Shown: positions 1 to 11,279, counted from the stretch's first letter. The stretch is 64,000 bases of DNA from Gaeumannomyces sp. JS-464 (GCA_002197995.1 NGZR01000007.1:2066399-2130398); one strand, 5' to 3'. A program made the numbers and translations. The notes: generated from the letters alone by a model not told the origin.

Positions 1-232
1 GCGAAAATGGATAAAAAGTTGGGCTGTACCAAAAGAGTGTGTAATCAGATTGTCGTTTTAGATGTGCTTAGATTCTCGTTTTTACTTTCCCGCAAAGACG
101 AGAACGATATTTATATGTAAATATAGGCAAAACAGCTACATTTGTGTTGCTTTTCCACAGTACACTTCCCATGCTACTTTTGCCAAAATTTTAATCATAT
201 TTTTTAGCTATTATCGAATGCCTTACCGACAG

Positions 233-499
233 TTTCCTGCAATGTAACCGTGGCGCTTACATTATCGTAAGATAATCCTGAAAGGCGGCTCCTCCTAGTT
301 TTAAGGGCAGGTGAATTTACCTTGCCATTACTTGGAACTTCTTTTTAATAGGCTGGGCTGCAAATGTGTTGTTATATCTCGTAAGGATATGACAGCTTTA
401 TTAAGCAAATGTAACAGGCCGCGTCACCTTTAAGGCTTACCCTTTGCCATCTTCCTTGATTTTCTTTCGGCATCGCCGAAAACTAATTTTAATATGCAT
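233..499. repeat. Left arm of a long inverted repeat
   Basis: About 265 bp that recur in reverse complement at 1110-1377 with small indels and mostly transition differences. The shared stretch includes a conserved core at 360-499 ending in AATATGCAT. The arm is AT-rich and looks RIP-affected. No target-site duplication could be fixed at the outer edge, so it is unclear whether these are true transposon termini or two inverted copies of one repeat. Confidence 0.75.
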
Positions 500-1109
500 G
501 TTTTAACCAAGCCTCCTTTTAGGAGCCAGCGTAGCTTGCGCTTTACCTTAGTGGGCCAGTGACGAGACCAAGCTAGAATATACGGCGATGGTGGTTTTGA
601 TGTGGTTTTAGGGAAAAAAGCATCTCGGCGGTTAGGTGTCGGGGCAATATGTGGAAAAAGGTGGTGAAACCCTCGCCTTTTTCAGGAGTGTTTACGCCTT
701 AGGATCACCCCATTTGCAGCAACCATACAATACTCGGTCCTACTGCAGCGGACTCCCTACCACCTACCTCATCTCGTCCCGCCACCTAACCGTCGAAACG
801 CTCCTTTTCCCCAGTGCGCACCAGGCTACCGCTGCCGTATGGTCCAACTTGGCCTCGCCGATAATTGGTATACCGCAAACACGTGCGGAACGTGCCTTTT
901 CCACTTATAGATAGTTACTTTTCGATCCCTCCGGTTTCCACAGATTAGGATAAGGGGCATCCATCCATTCTTCTTTAAGCGTTGTGCCTAAAGCAAACCT
1001 CCGGCCCCTCCGGCCGGCTGTGCCTACCATTAACCCCACTAAACCAACCACAAGGCAAATTAAATTAGCTTTCGTAGAAAGATTTGGCTAAGGCATTATC
1101 AAAATCATT
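500..1109. other. Spacer between the inverted arms, no gene recognised
   Basis: 610 bp between the two inverted-repeat arms. The middle part (about 640-900) retains many CpA dinucleotides on the + strand and is less AT-rich than the arms. A 92-codon open frame at 636-914 matches no family I know. I see no convincing gene here. Confidence 0.4.
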
Positions 1110-1377
1110 ATGCATATTAAAATTAGTTTTTCGGCGATGCCGAAAGAAAATCAAGGAAGATGGCAAAGGGTAAGCTTTGGAAGTGACGCGGCCTGTTACA
1201 TTTGCTTAATAAAACTGTCATATCCTTACGAGATATAATAACACATTTGCAGCCCAGCTTATAAAGAGACTTTTCGAGTAATGGTAAGGCAAATTCACCT
1301 GCCCCTAAAACTAAAAGGAGCCGCCTTTTAGGACCAGTCCGTAAAACTACTAGCTCCATAGTTACATTGCGGGAGGC
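1110..1377. repeat. Right arm of a long inverted repeat
   Basis: Reverse-complement partner of 233-499. On the minus strand the arm reads open for 78 codons (1123-1359) with no recognisable domain. The pair could form a large stem with a loop of about 610 nt. Confidence 0.75.
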
Positions 1378-1797
1378 TGTTATTAAAGCTGCGGAGTTAT
1401 ATATTAGGCACTAAATCGGGCCAGTAAGTTAACACGAGCCGTTTTTAAAAAATATTGTAAATTCCTTTGTGCTATTCGTGAAAACGGGAGTAAAACCTGG
1501 TTAAAATTACTAACGAGGTCCATATAACTTTAACGATTTTACAATGTAGCAGTTTTTGCGGGGCCGGGTTTTCCGGCTGCCCTGTTAAAAAGTTAATTAA
1601 AAAAGATAAAAAATTTGATTAAAAATTTGGCAAAGGGATAAAAGCGGCTAAAAAATGGAAAAGTGAAGTAAGCTTAGCTGTTTTCCCAATATTTAGCCGT
1701 AAGTACAAATTAGGATTACAACATAAGCCGAATTATAGTAAAATGCAATCATTTGTAAATAAAAGGAATAAAAACGGGTTTAAAATGTAAATAGCTA
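1378..1797. other. AT-rich repeat-derived sequence without genes
   Basis: Rich in TTAA and TAAA tetramers and poor in CpA, as expected after RIP. No open frame or structure stands out. It ends at the TA dinucleotide (1796-1797) used as target by the adjacent Pogo-type element. Confidence 0.5.
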
Positions 1798-3657
1798 ACG
1801 TGGTTCATAAACGAGTGGGCCACATAAGCGAGTGGGCCACGACACCCCGACCTCCGGTTAATCGACGCGCATACTAACCCAACAACGCCAGAAATCCATT
1901 TAAACTACTCGGAACTGTATATATCGGACATTTCTACTTTTTTTTAACAAATGCGCGCATTGTGTCCGGTTTTGCCGCAAGTGCTATATCGCCGACAAGT
2001 CGTCGTCGCCCTTTTTTTTTAACCTTTATAATCGCGCATTTTTTGCTATAATTGCCCATTTAAGTCCTGCTAGTTTAAAACATTTCGTATTTTTTTAACA
2101 ATATGTAACCCTTCTTATCGGACACGTGTTTTTTTGGCTTTCCGGCGTTTGCTTAATGCTTCGTTCGCTTTGCGTAGCGAAGCAACTTCGGCTTTAAAAA
2201 GGGCCATTTAATGCATTATCGAACTCGTCCTTTTCGCAAGCTGGTTTACAGCCGTTAGCATAAATAACGAAAAGCTATTTCGGTAATTGGAAATCCGAGT
2301 TTTAATATGTTCGAATTGCGAAGTTGCGTTTTTAACTGTTTAAAGCGTTTTAAAAGTTTAAAGTTCGGCGTCGTTTAAAAGCTTTTTCGGGAAAGTTAAA
2401 GTTCGTAACCTTACATTTAGCTTTTTTAAAACCGAATTCGGATTAAAAGGAGCAAAACCAGCCTTTCGGAAACCTTTTTAAATATTTCTTTCGGTTATAA
2501 AGTTAAAAAATGCCGCTTTAAACGCCGAAAAAAACTCGACTTTAATTACGTGGCTAACGTATAACTTTATTAAGTTTTCGATTTTTCGACCGTACGCTTT
2601 TTTTAACGGGCTAAAGCATTTAACGTTAAACGGTTAAAAGAAATAAAACGAATGCGAAAGTATGCAAAGCGTAATAATGTTATATTTTTGGCAATAAAGC
2701 TCGAAATCCGTCGAATGGTGGCTTTCGTAACCGTTTAGCATTAACAAACGATAAGGGCTTTTTATGCGCGATGCTATGTGTTTATCGAAATGCTAAATCC
2801 ATTTTAGGCCGAGCTCGTTCGTAATTCACCCGTTAGCATTCGTTAAAATAACTTAATCGCGTAAAAAGCCGGTTTCCGAATACCAGTTAACCAAATAGTA
2901 TTGCTTTTTAACGATAATAAAAAGGGGGATTGTTTAACCGCAACAGTTAACTTTTTGGATAATTATAGCCCATTTCCGGTTGCTAAGCTAAACCAGCTTT
3001 GCTTTACCACGGCCTTTCGATATTGTAATAACTATAACGGCGGCGATTATGCTTATAAAAAGCCGGTTTCGTTAAAATTATAAATGTCGTTATCCAAAAT
3101 GCCATATTTGGCTACAGTGTTTCGTACAAGGTCGAATTAGGCAAAAACGAGCTTGGGATTTTCGCATTTGGCCTTTTGGTAATCGTACTTTCGAATCCAG
3201 CGTATGCCGAGCTTTGCGCGGCGCTTAACGAAGTTTGTAACCCAGCATTTACCAACGGCGCTCGCGTCGCGTTCGACGAGCAGTCGGTTGGCTATATTTT
3301 TAACACTAAAAGGCCGGGAAGGAAATGCGCGGGAATCCAGCTTAAATATGTACTTAACAAGCGCCTTTTTTTCAAATTCCGTCAATTTTCGAAAATTGGG
3401 CATGGTATCGCGTCGAGCAGGTTAGCCGCGCTTTCGACGCGTTAAAATCGATCTCGCGACCGAGTAAATCTTTGCAGCTTCCCAAATGCTTAGTTTTGGG
3501 TTGGATTGCAAAGCCCGAAAAGCAAGGATTACCCGGCTTTCGTCGTTTCCCGTTAATATTGTTATTAATGGAGGAATTGGTCGCGAAAGAAAAAGCGTCG
3601 CGTGGTCGCGTATCGTGGCCCACTCGCTTATGTGGCCCACTCGCTTATGGACCACGT
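1798..3657 (-). mobile_element. RIP-degraded Pogo/Fot1-type DNA transposon
   Basis: Bounded by about 45-bp terminal inverted repeats starting ACGTGGTYCATAA, flanked on both sides by TA (1796-1797 and 3658-3659), which is the target duplication of the Tc1/mariner-Pogo group. Each end carries two tandem copies of a motif containing GCGAGTGGGCCAC. The length, 1860 bp, fits Fot1/Pot2-like elements. The interior is AT-rich with stops and frame breaks. Transposase fragments read on the minus strand near 3.1-3.6 kb. The family differs from the intact element at 9407-11279, whose termini are unrelated in sequence. It is almost certainly inactive. Confidence 0.88.
3137..3600 (-). pseudogene. Transposase N-terminal relic (HTH_psq plus CENP-B HTH)
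   Basis: Two minus-strand frames give parts of a Pogo-type transposase DNA-binding region. About 3440-3560 reads ILAFRALQSNPKLSIWEAAK, typical of the Psq helix-turn-helix. 3137-3403 reads LTEFEKKALVKYI, then FPSRPFSVKNIANRLL and GKCWVTNFVKR, typical of a CENP-B-type HTH. The frames are offset, so at least one indel or stop separates them. The DDE domain downstream (about 3.1-2.0 kb) is too mutated for me to align. Assignment rests on motif recognition. Confidence 0.8.
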
Positions 3658-4103
3658 TATAAAGTAGGAAAAGAAAAAGAATTAAAAAAGCATACTTTTT
3701 TACAGTTTAAAGCGGGATAAAATGAGCAGTTGATTTGCATAAACGTAAAGCAGCCTGGAAATAAGCAGTTACAAGCCAAGGTAGGAAAGTGGGTAGCTAA
3801 CGAGATTGGCTGGCTGGCTGGCTGGGTGTGCAAAAAAAAGGGGTGGGAATTGTAAAGTGGATACCCAGGTAATTAATTGCTCGAATTAAAAAGCCCAATC
3901 GGGAAGCGCTATACCCAAAAGAAAATTAACCGAAAACGGAAATGCCGTTAAACCGGGGGGGATTTTCCATGGAACTACTTTACTAGCTTTACAGCCAGTA
4001 ATAAGCCTATCTCGCCTTTCGTGCGGCCACGAAGAGTCGAGTGGCTGCTTAGCTGGACTCGCCCAATGTAAATTAACTCGCAGTCGATTAAGGCAAAGTT
4101 TGG
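3658..4103. other. AT-rich repeat-derived sequence, no gene
   Basis: Holds a short GGCT tandem (about 3806-3825), an A-run followed by G-rich sequence, and no coding signal. It borders the copia element, whose left target duplication GTTAT lies at 4104-4108. Confidence 0.5.
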
Positions 4104-4108
4104 GTTAT

Positions 4109-4278
4109 TGATAAAGGTGCGCGACGATAGGCACCCAAAGTGATTGGTAATTATTACTAAATTACTTTACTCGATCGCGGGTTAAAGCGCGCGCAGGCCA
4201 AAATACCAGGGCCAATGCATAGGCTTAAAACTGTAAGGCATTAATTGCCACCCACGTAATTCCAGGCCACCTTTAACA
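4109..4278 (-). repeat. 3' LTR of the copia element (RIP-mutated copy)
   Basis: 170 bp. Compared by eye with the other LTR it differs at about 24 positions, all transitions. At all but one of these this copy carries A or T where the other has G or C. That is the RIP signature. On the minus strand it starts TGTTAAAGG. Confidence 0.92.
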
Positions 4279-4287
4279 CCCCCCCCC
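4279..4287 (-). other. Polypurine tract of the copia element
   Basis: Nine consecutive G on the minus strand immediately upstream of the 3' LTR. This is the expected position of the plus-strand primer in LTR retrotransposons. Confidence 0.7.
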
Positions 4288-4949
4288 GTAAGCCATGCAA
4301 CGGCTTTAATAGCATTACGAGCCTGCATTTACGTAGTAATCCTCCAAATCCGTAGTGTTTCCCTAGTTTTCCTGTAAGCCGTTTATTGCGGCATTTGCTG
4401 CATTCCTAGCTAAATAACAAACCTCGCCTATCCTTCCGCCGTTAAGCCCTTCGTAAAACCGTCCGCTTTTATATTGGCCGTGCTAACGAGTTTAAAAGTG
4501 AAAAGTTAACGCTTTACAGCATTAATTACCCACTTATAGCGGAGGTCGATTATGCGGGTGCGAGTTAATTCCAACGGGTTTAACACCGTCGTTTAAGCGT
4601 TAGCGCTATCCGTATGCACTACGAAAGTTTTTCGCTAAAAGTATCCAGTTTCCTTTAAAATGCTTTTAATTTAAAGCAAAGCCCGGCCCGTTGGCAAAAG
4701 GTTAACGAACTCCGCTTTCGTCGTTAACGTTGTTACAAAAGTTTGCTTTTTTAATTGCTAATAAACAGGACCACCCGCTAGCATAACGATTACGCCGCTT
4801 GTAAATGCCCTCGTACGAAGGCAGTTAGCGAACGAGGCGTTTTCGTAAGCCTTTAAGCCCATCGCCTCGACATTATAAATAGGCCTGCCAAAAGTGAGCG
4901 CGAGCTTTTTAATGCTAATAATATAGCGTTAAAAGTGCTTTAGCAATGC

Positions 4950-7900
4950 CAAATGCTTTTTACCGGGATTAGCGTTAACCTTTTGCAACCTTTTTACGGT
5001 ATACGTAATATTAGGGCAAATAATGCCAGCGAGGTAGCCAATACTCGCTATTTCCGATTAGTAGCGCAAAACCTCCTCGTGCGAAAAAAGGTCCCAAATA
5101 ATCGGCATTACAAAACCAAAAGGCCAAGGCGTTTTCACTATTTTAAAGTCCTCCCGTCCGTATTTGGTAATGATTTTGTTAATATAATCGCGTTAGTAAA
5201 AGCTTACAGTCCTCCGCTGGCGATTTTTTATAACTTGCATGCCGAGGAACGTTTTTGCGTTACTTAAAACGGTTATTTCGAACCGGTTACCTACCTCGGT
5301 AACGGTGGTTTTAATTTCCGAACCGTACGGGCGGCAATTTGAAAGTCGTCCACGTAAAGCAATAACATAGCGCCCATTTCCTTTTTGCGGTAAAAGCAAA
5401 CGTTTTAGTAAATCGGTTTAAAGCTAAATGCTTCGAGCTTTAAAGTAATCGTTTAATACCATTATAAAAGCGACTTGCGAAAGCCGTAAAATGCTTTTTT
5501 CAAACGGCAATAGTAACCTTTTTGCCTAACCGAAATGCTTTAAAATTACTATACGTATACTATAACATTATTAAATACGATAGCGCCGAAATAGGCAGTT
5601 ACGAAATCGAACTATCGGCATTTAAAATCGTTAACGGCTATAAGCATAAAAAACACCCTCGTAAATGCTATATAAGCGATTACCGCGTACGTTACAACCT
5701 TATCCTCGCTCGAAATATCGTCGTAATTACCGCAAACGACTTAACGCGTTTTAATTTTTTTAAAAGCGCTGTTAAACGTTAGCTTAAACACGTATACCTA
5801 TTTGCCCGGCAATGCTTTAACACCCGGGGGCAATTTTTTTAACATTTACGTGCTTTTTTCGAGTAACGTGTTAATTTGCTTTTACATTGCTGGCTTATAA
5901 TATCGCCCGTACTCGGCTTTATGCTTTACCGCGTCGTAGTAATAGGCCGGAATATACGGTGTTCCCGGCACCGTAGCAACGCCGAAAAACGCGAGGTTGG
6001 GGATTTTAAAACCGCCGATTTTTTAAAGCAAAATAATATTATTATCCGGGTACGTAATGTTAACGAATGCAAAACCCGTTTTTCGGGCAGTTTTTTCGGC
6101 AACCTCGATATTCGTATTAAGGCTGTAAAAGCTTTCGTCGTTTTCGGCGCTTTTAGGGTTACTCGAATCCTTTTCCGCCACCTTTTTAATATTTTTAAAC
6201 TCGAAGCGAGCCGTTGTAAATGCCTTTACGAGCTTCCTCTTTTTACAAGTTTTTGGTATTAGGACTTCGTAATGCTTAAAGCCCGTTAAGCGCTTTTTTA
6301 ATTGCCGGTTACTCGGCGAAAGCGGCGGCCGCTTTTTGCAAATCTTTTTCCTAAGCGCTGCGGGCCACCGTAACCGCCTCGTTACCAAGCTCGGAAATTC
6401 CTTCGGGTATTGGCATGCCCGGGCCGGCGGGCTTTTTAAGCTTTTTAAGCTTTGCAGCAGCAAGCTCCTCGTTTTCCGTTTCGGTTTCCCCGGTTTTTTC
6501 CGCAAACGATAAATTATTATTACTTCCGGGGCCGGCAATATCGCCAATTGCATTGGTATTATTATCGTTACTATTAATGGAATTAGTAATTAAGCTAATA
6601 TTGTAAACCCAAATGCTTATTGTAAAGTAAAAGTTTTTAATAACGGCCTCGTTAACCTTATTAATGGTAATCGCCTTTTTAACAAAGTTATAAAGCGATT
6701 TCCGGCGTTTACCAACGCTTTCGTTAATCCGTGCGTTACGGTAACGAAAAACCTTATCGGTACCGTCCGGCTTAACTAGCAGGATCTCGTTATAAAGGCT
6801 TTCCCAGCCTATAAACCGGCCTTTTATTACCCTAAGGGCTATTTTGTTAGCTTTGGCCTATTTGCCGTTTTTAATTAGCACTTAAGCGACCGCGCCCCAA
6901 ATGCGAAAGGTACGGATTGGTGGTTAGTAATACTCCTCGTTAAAACCGATTGCTTTTGCCCACGCCTCGTGCGGGCTTTCCTTGCCGCTAAAAGCTGTAT
7001 TTAAAATGTAATTTAGCATTTTTTTTCGCTGTTTGCAAGGCATATACCTAGTACTTTTTATGCAGGCCGTTAGTATTAATCCCGGTGCGAGCCGCGTTAA
7101 ATATAATACGGTTAGCACGCTTAATAATGCTGTTCATTTCCGGGCATCGCGCCGGGCTAATTTCGCAAGCTTTGCTTTAAGCAATGCAATAAGCTTTTAG
7201 CTTTTCCAAGTTAAACTCCGTGCTATTATCCGTGTAAATTGCCTGTATTTTAATACCTAACTGGAGTTTAATATAATTAATTTAGTTATAAACCTTCGTA
7301 AAAATCTCCGTGCTAGCTTTGCTAACTGCAAAAATCACTTAGCTAAAAGTAATTGCCTTATTAATAATATAAACGGCGTAATTGTATCCGCCGTATAAAA
7401 TAAGCGAAATGGTTAATATGTTTATATAAATACGGCTTAAAAAGCGGGTAATGCGGTGGAAATAACGATTGCTAATAATTTAAATTGCTTTGCTTTCTAA
7501 ACAACCGTTACAGGTATGTTTTAATACTTCGAAATAACTAATTTTAATGCTTGCAGCGCGGTAAACCGTTATTACCGCCTTTTTATTAGCATGCATTAAA
7601 CGCCGATGTATTATTACGTAAAGCACCGAGCGCTTTGTCGTGGTTGGTACGTTAGCTTTCGTCGGTCGGTTTCTTTTGTTAAGTGCGTTGCCCAGGGTTA
7701 TAAAGCCCGAGGGCGCGCTTGCAAGCACGTTAACGTTAGCGATTAGTACGTTATTATTAATTTGGTAGCTGCTTAACCACTTATTATCGGGCGTTACGAA
7801 ATAATCGGTTTAATCGTTTTTTAGGCCTGCTTTGCGCATTTTGCTAAAACTAAAAAGGTTAAAAAGGGATTTAAACGTAAAAATTGCTTATAAAATAATT

Positions 7901-9140
7901 GTAATAACGCCCGCTTTATTACGCTAATGCATTTTAACAGTGCCCTTTTTAACGGAAATTTGGGCGCCGCCGTTAGCCGTGGTAGCGTTGTAAAAAACCT
8001 CGCGCTTTTTTAACGAGGTAAACCATTTGCGATCGTTAAAGTGGTGTTTAAACGAGCCGAAATCGATTATTACGGCGTTACGGGCATTGTTAATATTGCT
8101 TAAAGCGGTATTAGCTATATTATATTAGCTAGCACTGCTTCGATTAACCGGCATACCATTAGTATAATCGGCAGCCCTCGGGTTAGCTGTAACCTCGTTA
8201 GCTGCCTTATTGCCTCGCTAAAAGCGCCGTTCCGGATATTTGGCCTTTTAAACCTCCTTAAGCTTAAAGTGCAAAAGCTAGCAGTTATCGTCGCCGCCCT
8301 TGTAATGCTTACCGCACTTATCGTAATGGGAAGCACGCGAAACGATAATGCAACCCTTTTTATTACAGGGCTTCGGCTTTTCCCTCGGCTTTTAAAATCC
8401 TTCCGGCTTTTTGTTAGTATTGGCTATAGCTTTCGACTTCGAAGCTTTTATAACCGCCGTGTTTTTAAGCATTTTCGAAATAAAGTTAGCGAAAGTGCGG
8501 CGCTCGCTTTTACAACTCCCTAAAGTTATAGCCACCGCAAAAGGGTAGGTAGCGCTAAGCCCGTTAACGAGGCTTTTTATAAGCATCCGATTTGGAATGT
8601 TAATATTAGCCTAATTTAAGGCCTGCTTTACTTATAACCAGCGGTTCGTATATTTTTTAACGTTACCGTTAAACTTTTCCACCGAAATTATATAATGTTC
8701 GTTAATTAAAGCGTTAAAACGGCCGTTAGCGGTAATTTTAATAGTGCTAACTACCTTATCCCAAAAAGCTTTTGGGTTTTAATCCTCGTCGTTTTAAAGC
8801 GGTTTTAACCGGCTTTTTCCAAATCCGTGGTTACCTTTTCGATATTATTACGAATGCAATACCATATTAATGTCCTTTTAAAAGCCTATAACTATATAGC
8901 TTCGTCGTCCTCCGCTTTAACCGGCTTAGCCGGAGGGTTAGCAAATATAAAAGAAATATTGCGGGAAGCGGTTAAATGTACCCGGATGGTGCGCTTCCAT
9001 ATTTCCAAGTTAAAAGGCCCTAGCAGGTCCGGAACCTTTACTGCGACTTCGCGGTATTCCGCCATTTCGGCGGCTTTGTTAGCTTTTTTAACGCGTACAA
9101 AAACGTTGGATTGCAAGGGAAACAATGCCTTTAAGCGCTA
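4950..9140 (-). pseudogene. copia gag-pol, disabled by RIP
   Basis: Minus-strand fragments in element order. Gag near 9040-8910 reads LLGPFNLEIWKRTIRVHLTA. A Cys/His-rich patch lies near 8375-8275. An aspartic-protease-like stretch near 8060-7980 has DFGSFKHHFNDRKWF, where the usual D-S/T-G is now DFG. Pre-integrase HRRLMHA and CNGCLESKA lie at 7620-7490. The integrase core reads YTDNSTEF near 7215. The reverse-transcriptase YVDD box is at 5345-5356, within LLLYVDDFQIAA. Numerous stops and frame changes separate them. The RNase H region (about 4.3-4.9 kb) is not readable. Confidence 0.85.
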
Positions 9141-9334
9141 AAAGGGTTATTATTGTTGCTTTGTTATAATTGCTAATCGGCGCCGAACGCGGCCTTGTTA
9201 ATTGTCGTTTAACGGTTTTCTAACTGCTGCGCCTCGCCCGTAATCCACGGCGGGAGAACGCAAGCAACGGGAAACAACTCGTGCACCGTTGATCTTTCCT
9301 AATTAGGCAGAAATATCGTCAACGGCGGCGCGAA

Positions 9335-9345
9335 GGCTCATAACC
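9335..9345 (-). other. Primer-binding site matching the initiator tRNA-Met anticodon arm
   Basis: Directly abutting the 5' LTR, the minus strand reads GGTTATGAGCC. This is complementary to GGCUCAUAACC, the anticodon loop and stem of initiator tRNA-Met (CAU underlined by position 4-6 of the loop). Drosophila copia is primed by a half-tRNA cut in this loop, so this element probably uses the same strategy. Confidence 0.8.
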
Positions 9346-9406
9346 TAATGGAGGTGCGCGACGACAGGCACCCAAAGTGATTGGTGATTGTTACTGGACT
9401 ACTTTA

Positions 9407-11279
9407 AGTCGGAGTACCCCCTGTTGGCCACCCCCCCTGTTGGCCACCCCCCCTGTTAGCCACCTTGCACGGGCCCGATCACCACCAAACCTAGTGCATT
9501 CAACTGCAAATTTCTACCTTTATTTAACTAACCTCGATATAAGAGTATACTGATTCCTGATCAGAATTTTCCGCTCTTTCTGATGCTGTATCGTTTGCCT
9601 CCTCAACGTGCCCCCTTGCCTTTAAAATGCGCCGGATATTCACAAAGGTCTCGTTGGGATCCGGGGCCACCCTCCTTTTTTTGCGAGGCCGCTGTGCCTC
9701 CAATTCGGCCTCCAGCCGCCTAATTTTTTGCAGGGCCTCAGCTAATTCGAATTCACGCGCCTCGTAGCCTTTTTGGAGCTTCCGGAAGAAAAGTCGGGCC
9801 GTGGGGCTTGCCGGAAGCCGACCCCTGAAGGCGCTAATTTGGGAGGCCAACTCTCGACTTTGTTTGGGAGTCTCCCAGGGCATCCGGGACTGCAATAAAG
9901 GGACCGTTGAACGTTGTTTGGCCTTGTCATCCTTTGCAGATTGTTGAATTTGGGCTCGTCGGTCGTCTCGTTGGGAGTTTTCGAGTATAAGCCGGTTTAT
10001 AAGGGGTTTGTTAATATTCCGAGGCCAAAGGCCAAATGCCCGCCACCCCGATTTAATTATATAAGGGGTAAAGGCTTTTGTTCGTGCGGAGGCATAGCTT
10101 TGCAAAAATTGGCGCTTTCCTACCACAGTTAAGCAGGTAAATAAAGCTTGGGACCCGACTATTTGGCGGTAGGCGTGTTTAAAAGGGCTGAAAACGGATA
10201 GATCCAACGGCTGCAAAACGTGCGAGGAATAAGGGGGTAAATAAAGTAAAAAAACGTTATTTTGCAGGCAAAAAGACATAAACTCTTTGGTGATATGCGA
10301 TCCGTGGCCATCCAATACTAAAAGCCGGGGTTTAGGGGTAGGGGGCCGGGTGCGAGGGAGGAAGATTTTTTGCAGCCATTCGACGGCCGTGCGATCCGTA
10401 GTCCACCCGTTATCCGTTGCAGTGAATTCCCAGCCTTTAAATTGGCCTAAATCCTCCGGAAACCACTGCTCCTGTACGTATTTTCCTTTGAAAATAATAA
10501 GGGGAGGAAGCGAAACCCCAGTGGCCGAGATGCATTCGAAAAAACTCGTCCAAATGCGAGATCCGGGCTCTTTCCTTTGCAAAGGCCGGGCCTCCGCGAG
10601 GCCTAAAACAAGCCCGTTGCCTGTTTTTCCCTCCTGTAAGCCGCCTTCGTCCGCGTTGTACGTATTTTCCGGCTTGATCCCGGCCACCTCCGGGACCTCG
10701 AGGCGTCGCCACCACTGCTTTATTATTTCAGTAGTAGCCCCTCCAACGCGTGCAAATTCCATGCGCCGGCCCCTCCCGACCCGGATCTCTGGATATCGGC
10801 CTAAAAAGCCACGAATCCAGTGCTTCCCGAGGGGCTGGGAGGCGCCCCCTTGCCGGAGGATCTCTTGTGCAAAAAACCGGACTTCTGCATGCGTTGGCGG
10901 GAGCCCTAGGGAGGCCTGTAATAGGATCCAGTCGGCTAGGCGCTTCTCCTGCTCCGGGGCTATCCGCTGATAGGGTTCTTGTGACTGTCGGATAGGTAGG
11001 GCGCCCTCAAGACGGTGCCGTAGGGTAGACCTCGGTATACCCCAAAGTCGGGCGGCCCTCGCGATTGGGACCTTCGCTTGTACGGCGGCGACGGCCTGTT
11101 CGACTTCTTTTTCTGTATACTGTTTTTCTGGCATCTCGGCGTTCGATTGCAGCAAAAAGTAAGGAAAACGGACTAAAATTGATGGAATGCGGTAGAATTG
11201 AAGTACGCGCGACGATTCGAGGCCGTGGGGCGGCCGGGGTGGCCAACAAGGGGGGTGGCCAACAGGGGGTACTCCGACT
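9407..11279 (-). mobile_element. Intact Fot1/Pogo-type DNA transposon
   Basis: 1873 bp with terminal inverted repeats beginning AGTCGGAGTACCCCCTGTTG, identical for about 26 bp and followed by repeated CCCTGTTGGCCACC units at both ends. It is flanked by TA at 9405-9406 and 11280-11281. It carries one uninterrupted transposase gene and no visible RIP changes. The LTR copy at 4109-4278 represents the unoccupied target and confirms the insertion point exactly. Confidence 0.95.
9524..11134 (-). CDS. Pogo/Fot1-type transposase, apparently intact
   Basis: 536 aa from the first ATG (MPEKQYTEKEVEQAV). Residues 1-50 form a Psq-type helix-turn-helix (WGIPRSTLRHRL). About 60-140 is a CENP-B-type HTH (LGKHWIRGFLGRYPEIRVGR). 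About 165-380 is the DDE_1 catalytic domain. The three acidic residues are visible in NADEGG, LLVLDGHGSHI and LQPLDLSVFSPFK, the DDD arrangement of Fot1/Pogo enzymes. The C-terminus is basic and Glu-rich (coiled-coil-like). It would cut and paste the element at TA sites. No stop, frameshift or intron is seen. The nearby copia body is RIP-mutated but this gene is not, which suggests a later arrival. Confidence 0.95.
   Translation of the reverse strand: MPEKQYTEKEVEQAVAAVQAKVPIARAARLWGIPRSTLRHRLEGALPIRQSQEPYQRIAPEQEKRLADWILLQASLGLPPTHAEVRFFAQEILRQGGASQPLGKHWIRGFLGRYPEIRVGRGRRMEFARVGGATTEIIKQWWRRLEVPEVAGIKPENTYNADEGGLQEGKTGNGLVLGLAEARPLQRKEPGSRIWTSFFECISATGVSLPPLIIFKGKYVQEQWFPEDLGQFKGWEFTATDNGWTTDRTAVEWLQKIFLPRTRPPTPKPRLLVLDGHGSHITKEFMSFCLQNNVFLLYLPPYSSHVLQPLDLSVFSPFKHAYRQIVGSQALFTCLTVVGKRQFLQSYASARTKAFTPYIIKSGWRAFGLWPRNINKPLINRLILENSQRDDRRAQIQQSAKDDKAKQRSTVPLLQSRMPWETPKQSRELASQISAFRGRLPASPTARLFFRKLQKGYEAREFELAEALQKIRRLEAELEAQRPRKKRRVAPDPNETFVNIRRILKARGHVEEANDTASERAENSDQESVYSYIEVS

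Noticed and set aside
4953..6262. Plus-strand open frames within the copia body
   Set aside because: They are antisense to the reverse-transcriptase region, whose YVDD box is on the minus strand.
10287..10970. 227-codon + strand frame inside the Fot1-type transposase
   Set aside because: Antisense shadow of a well-supported transposase.
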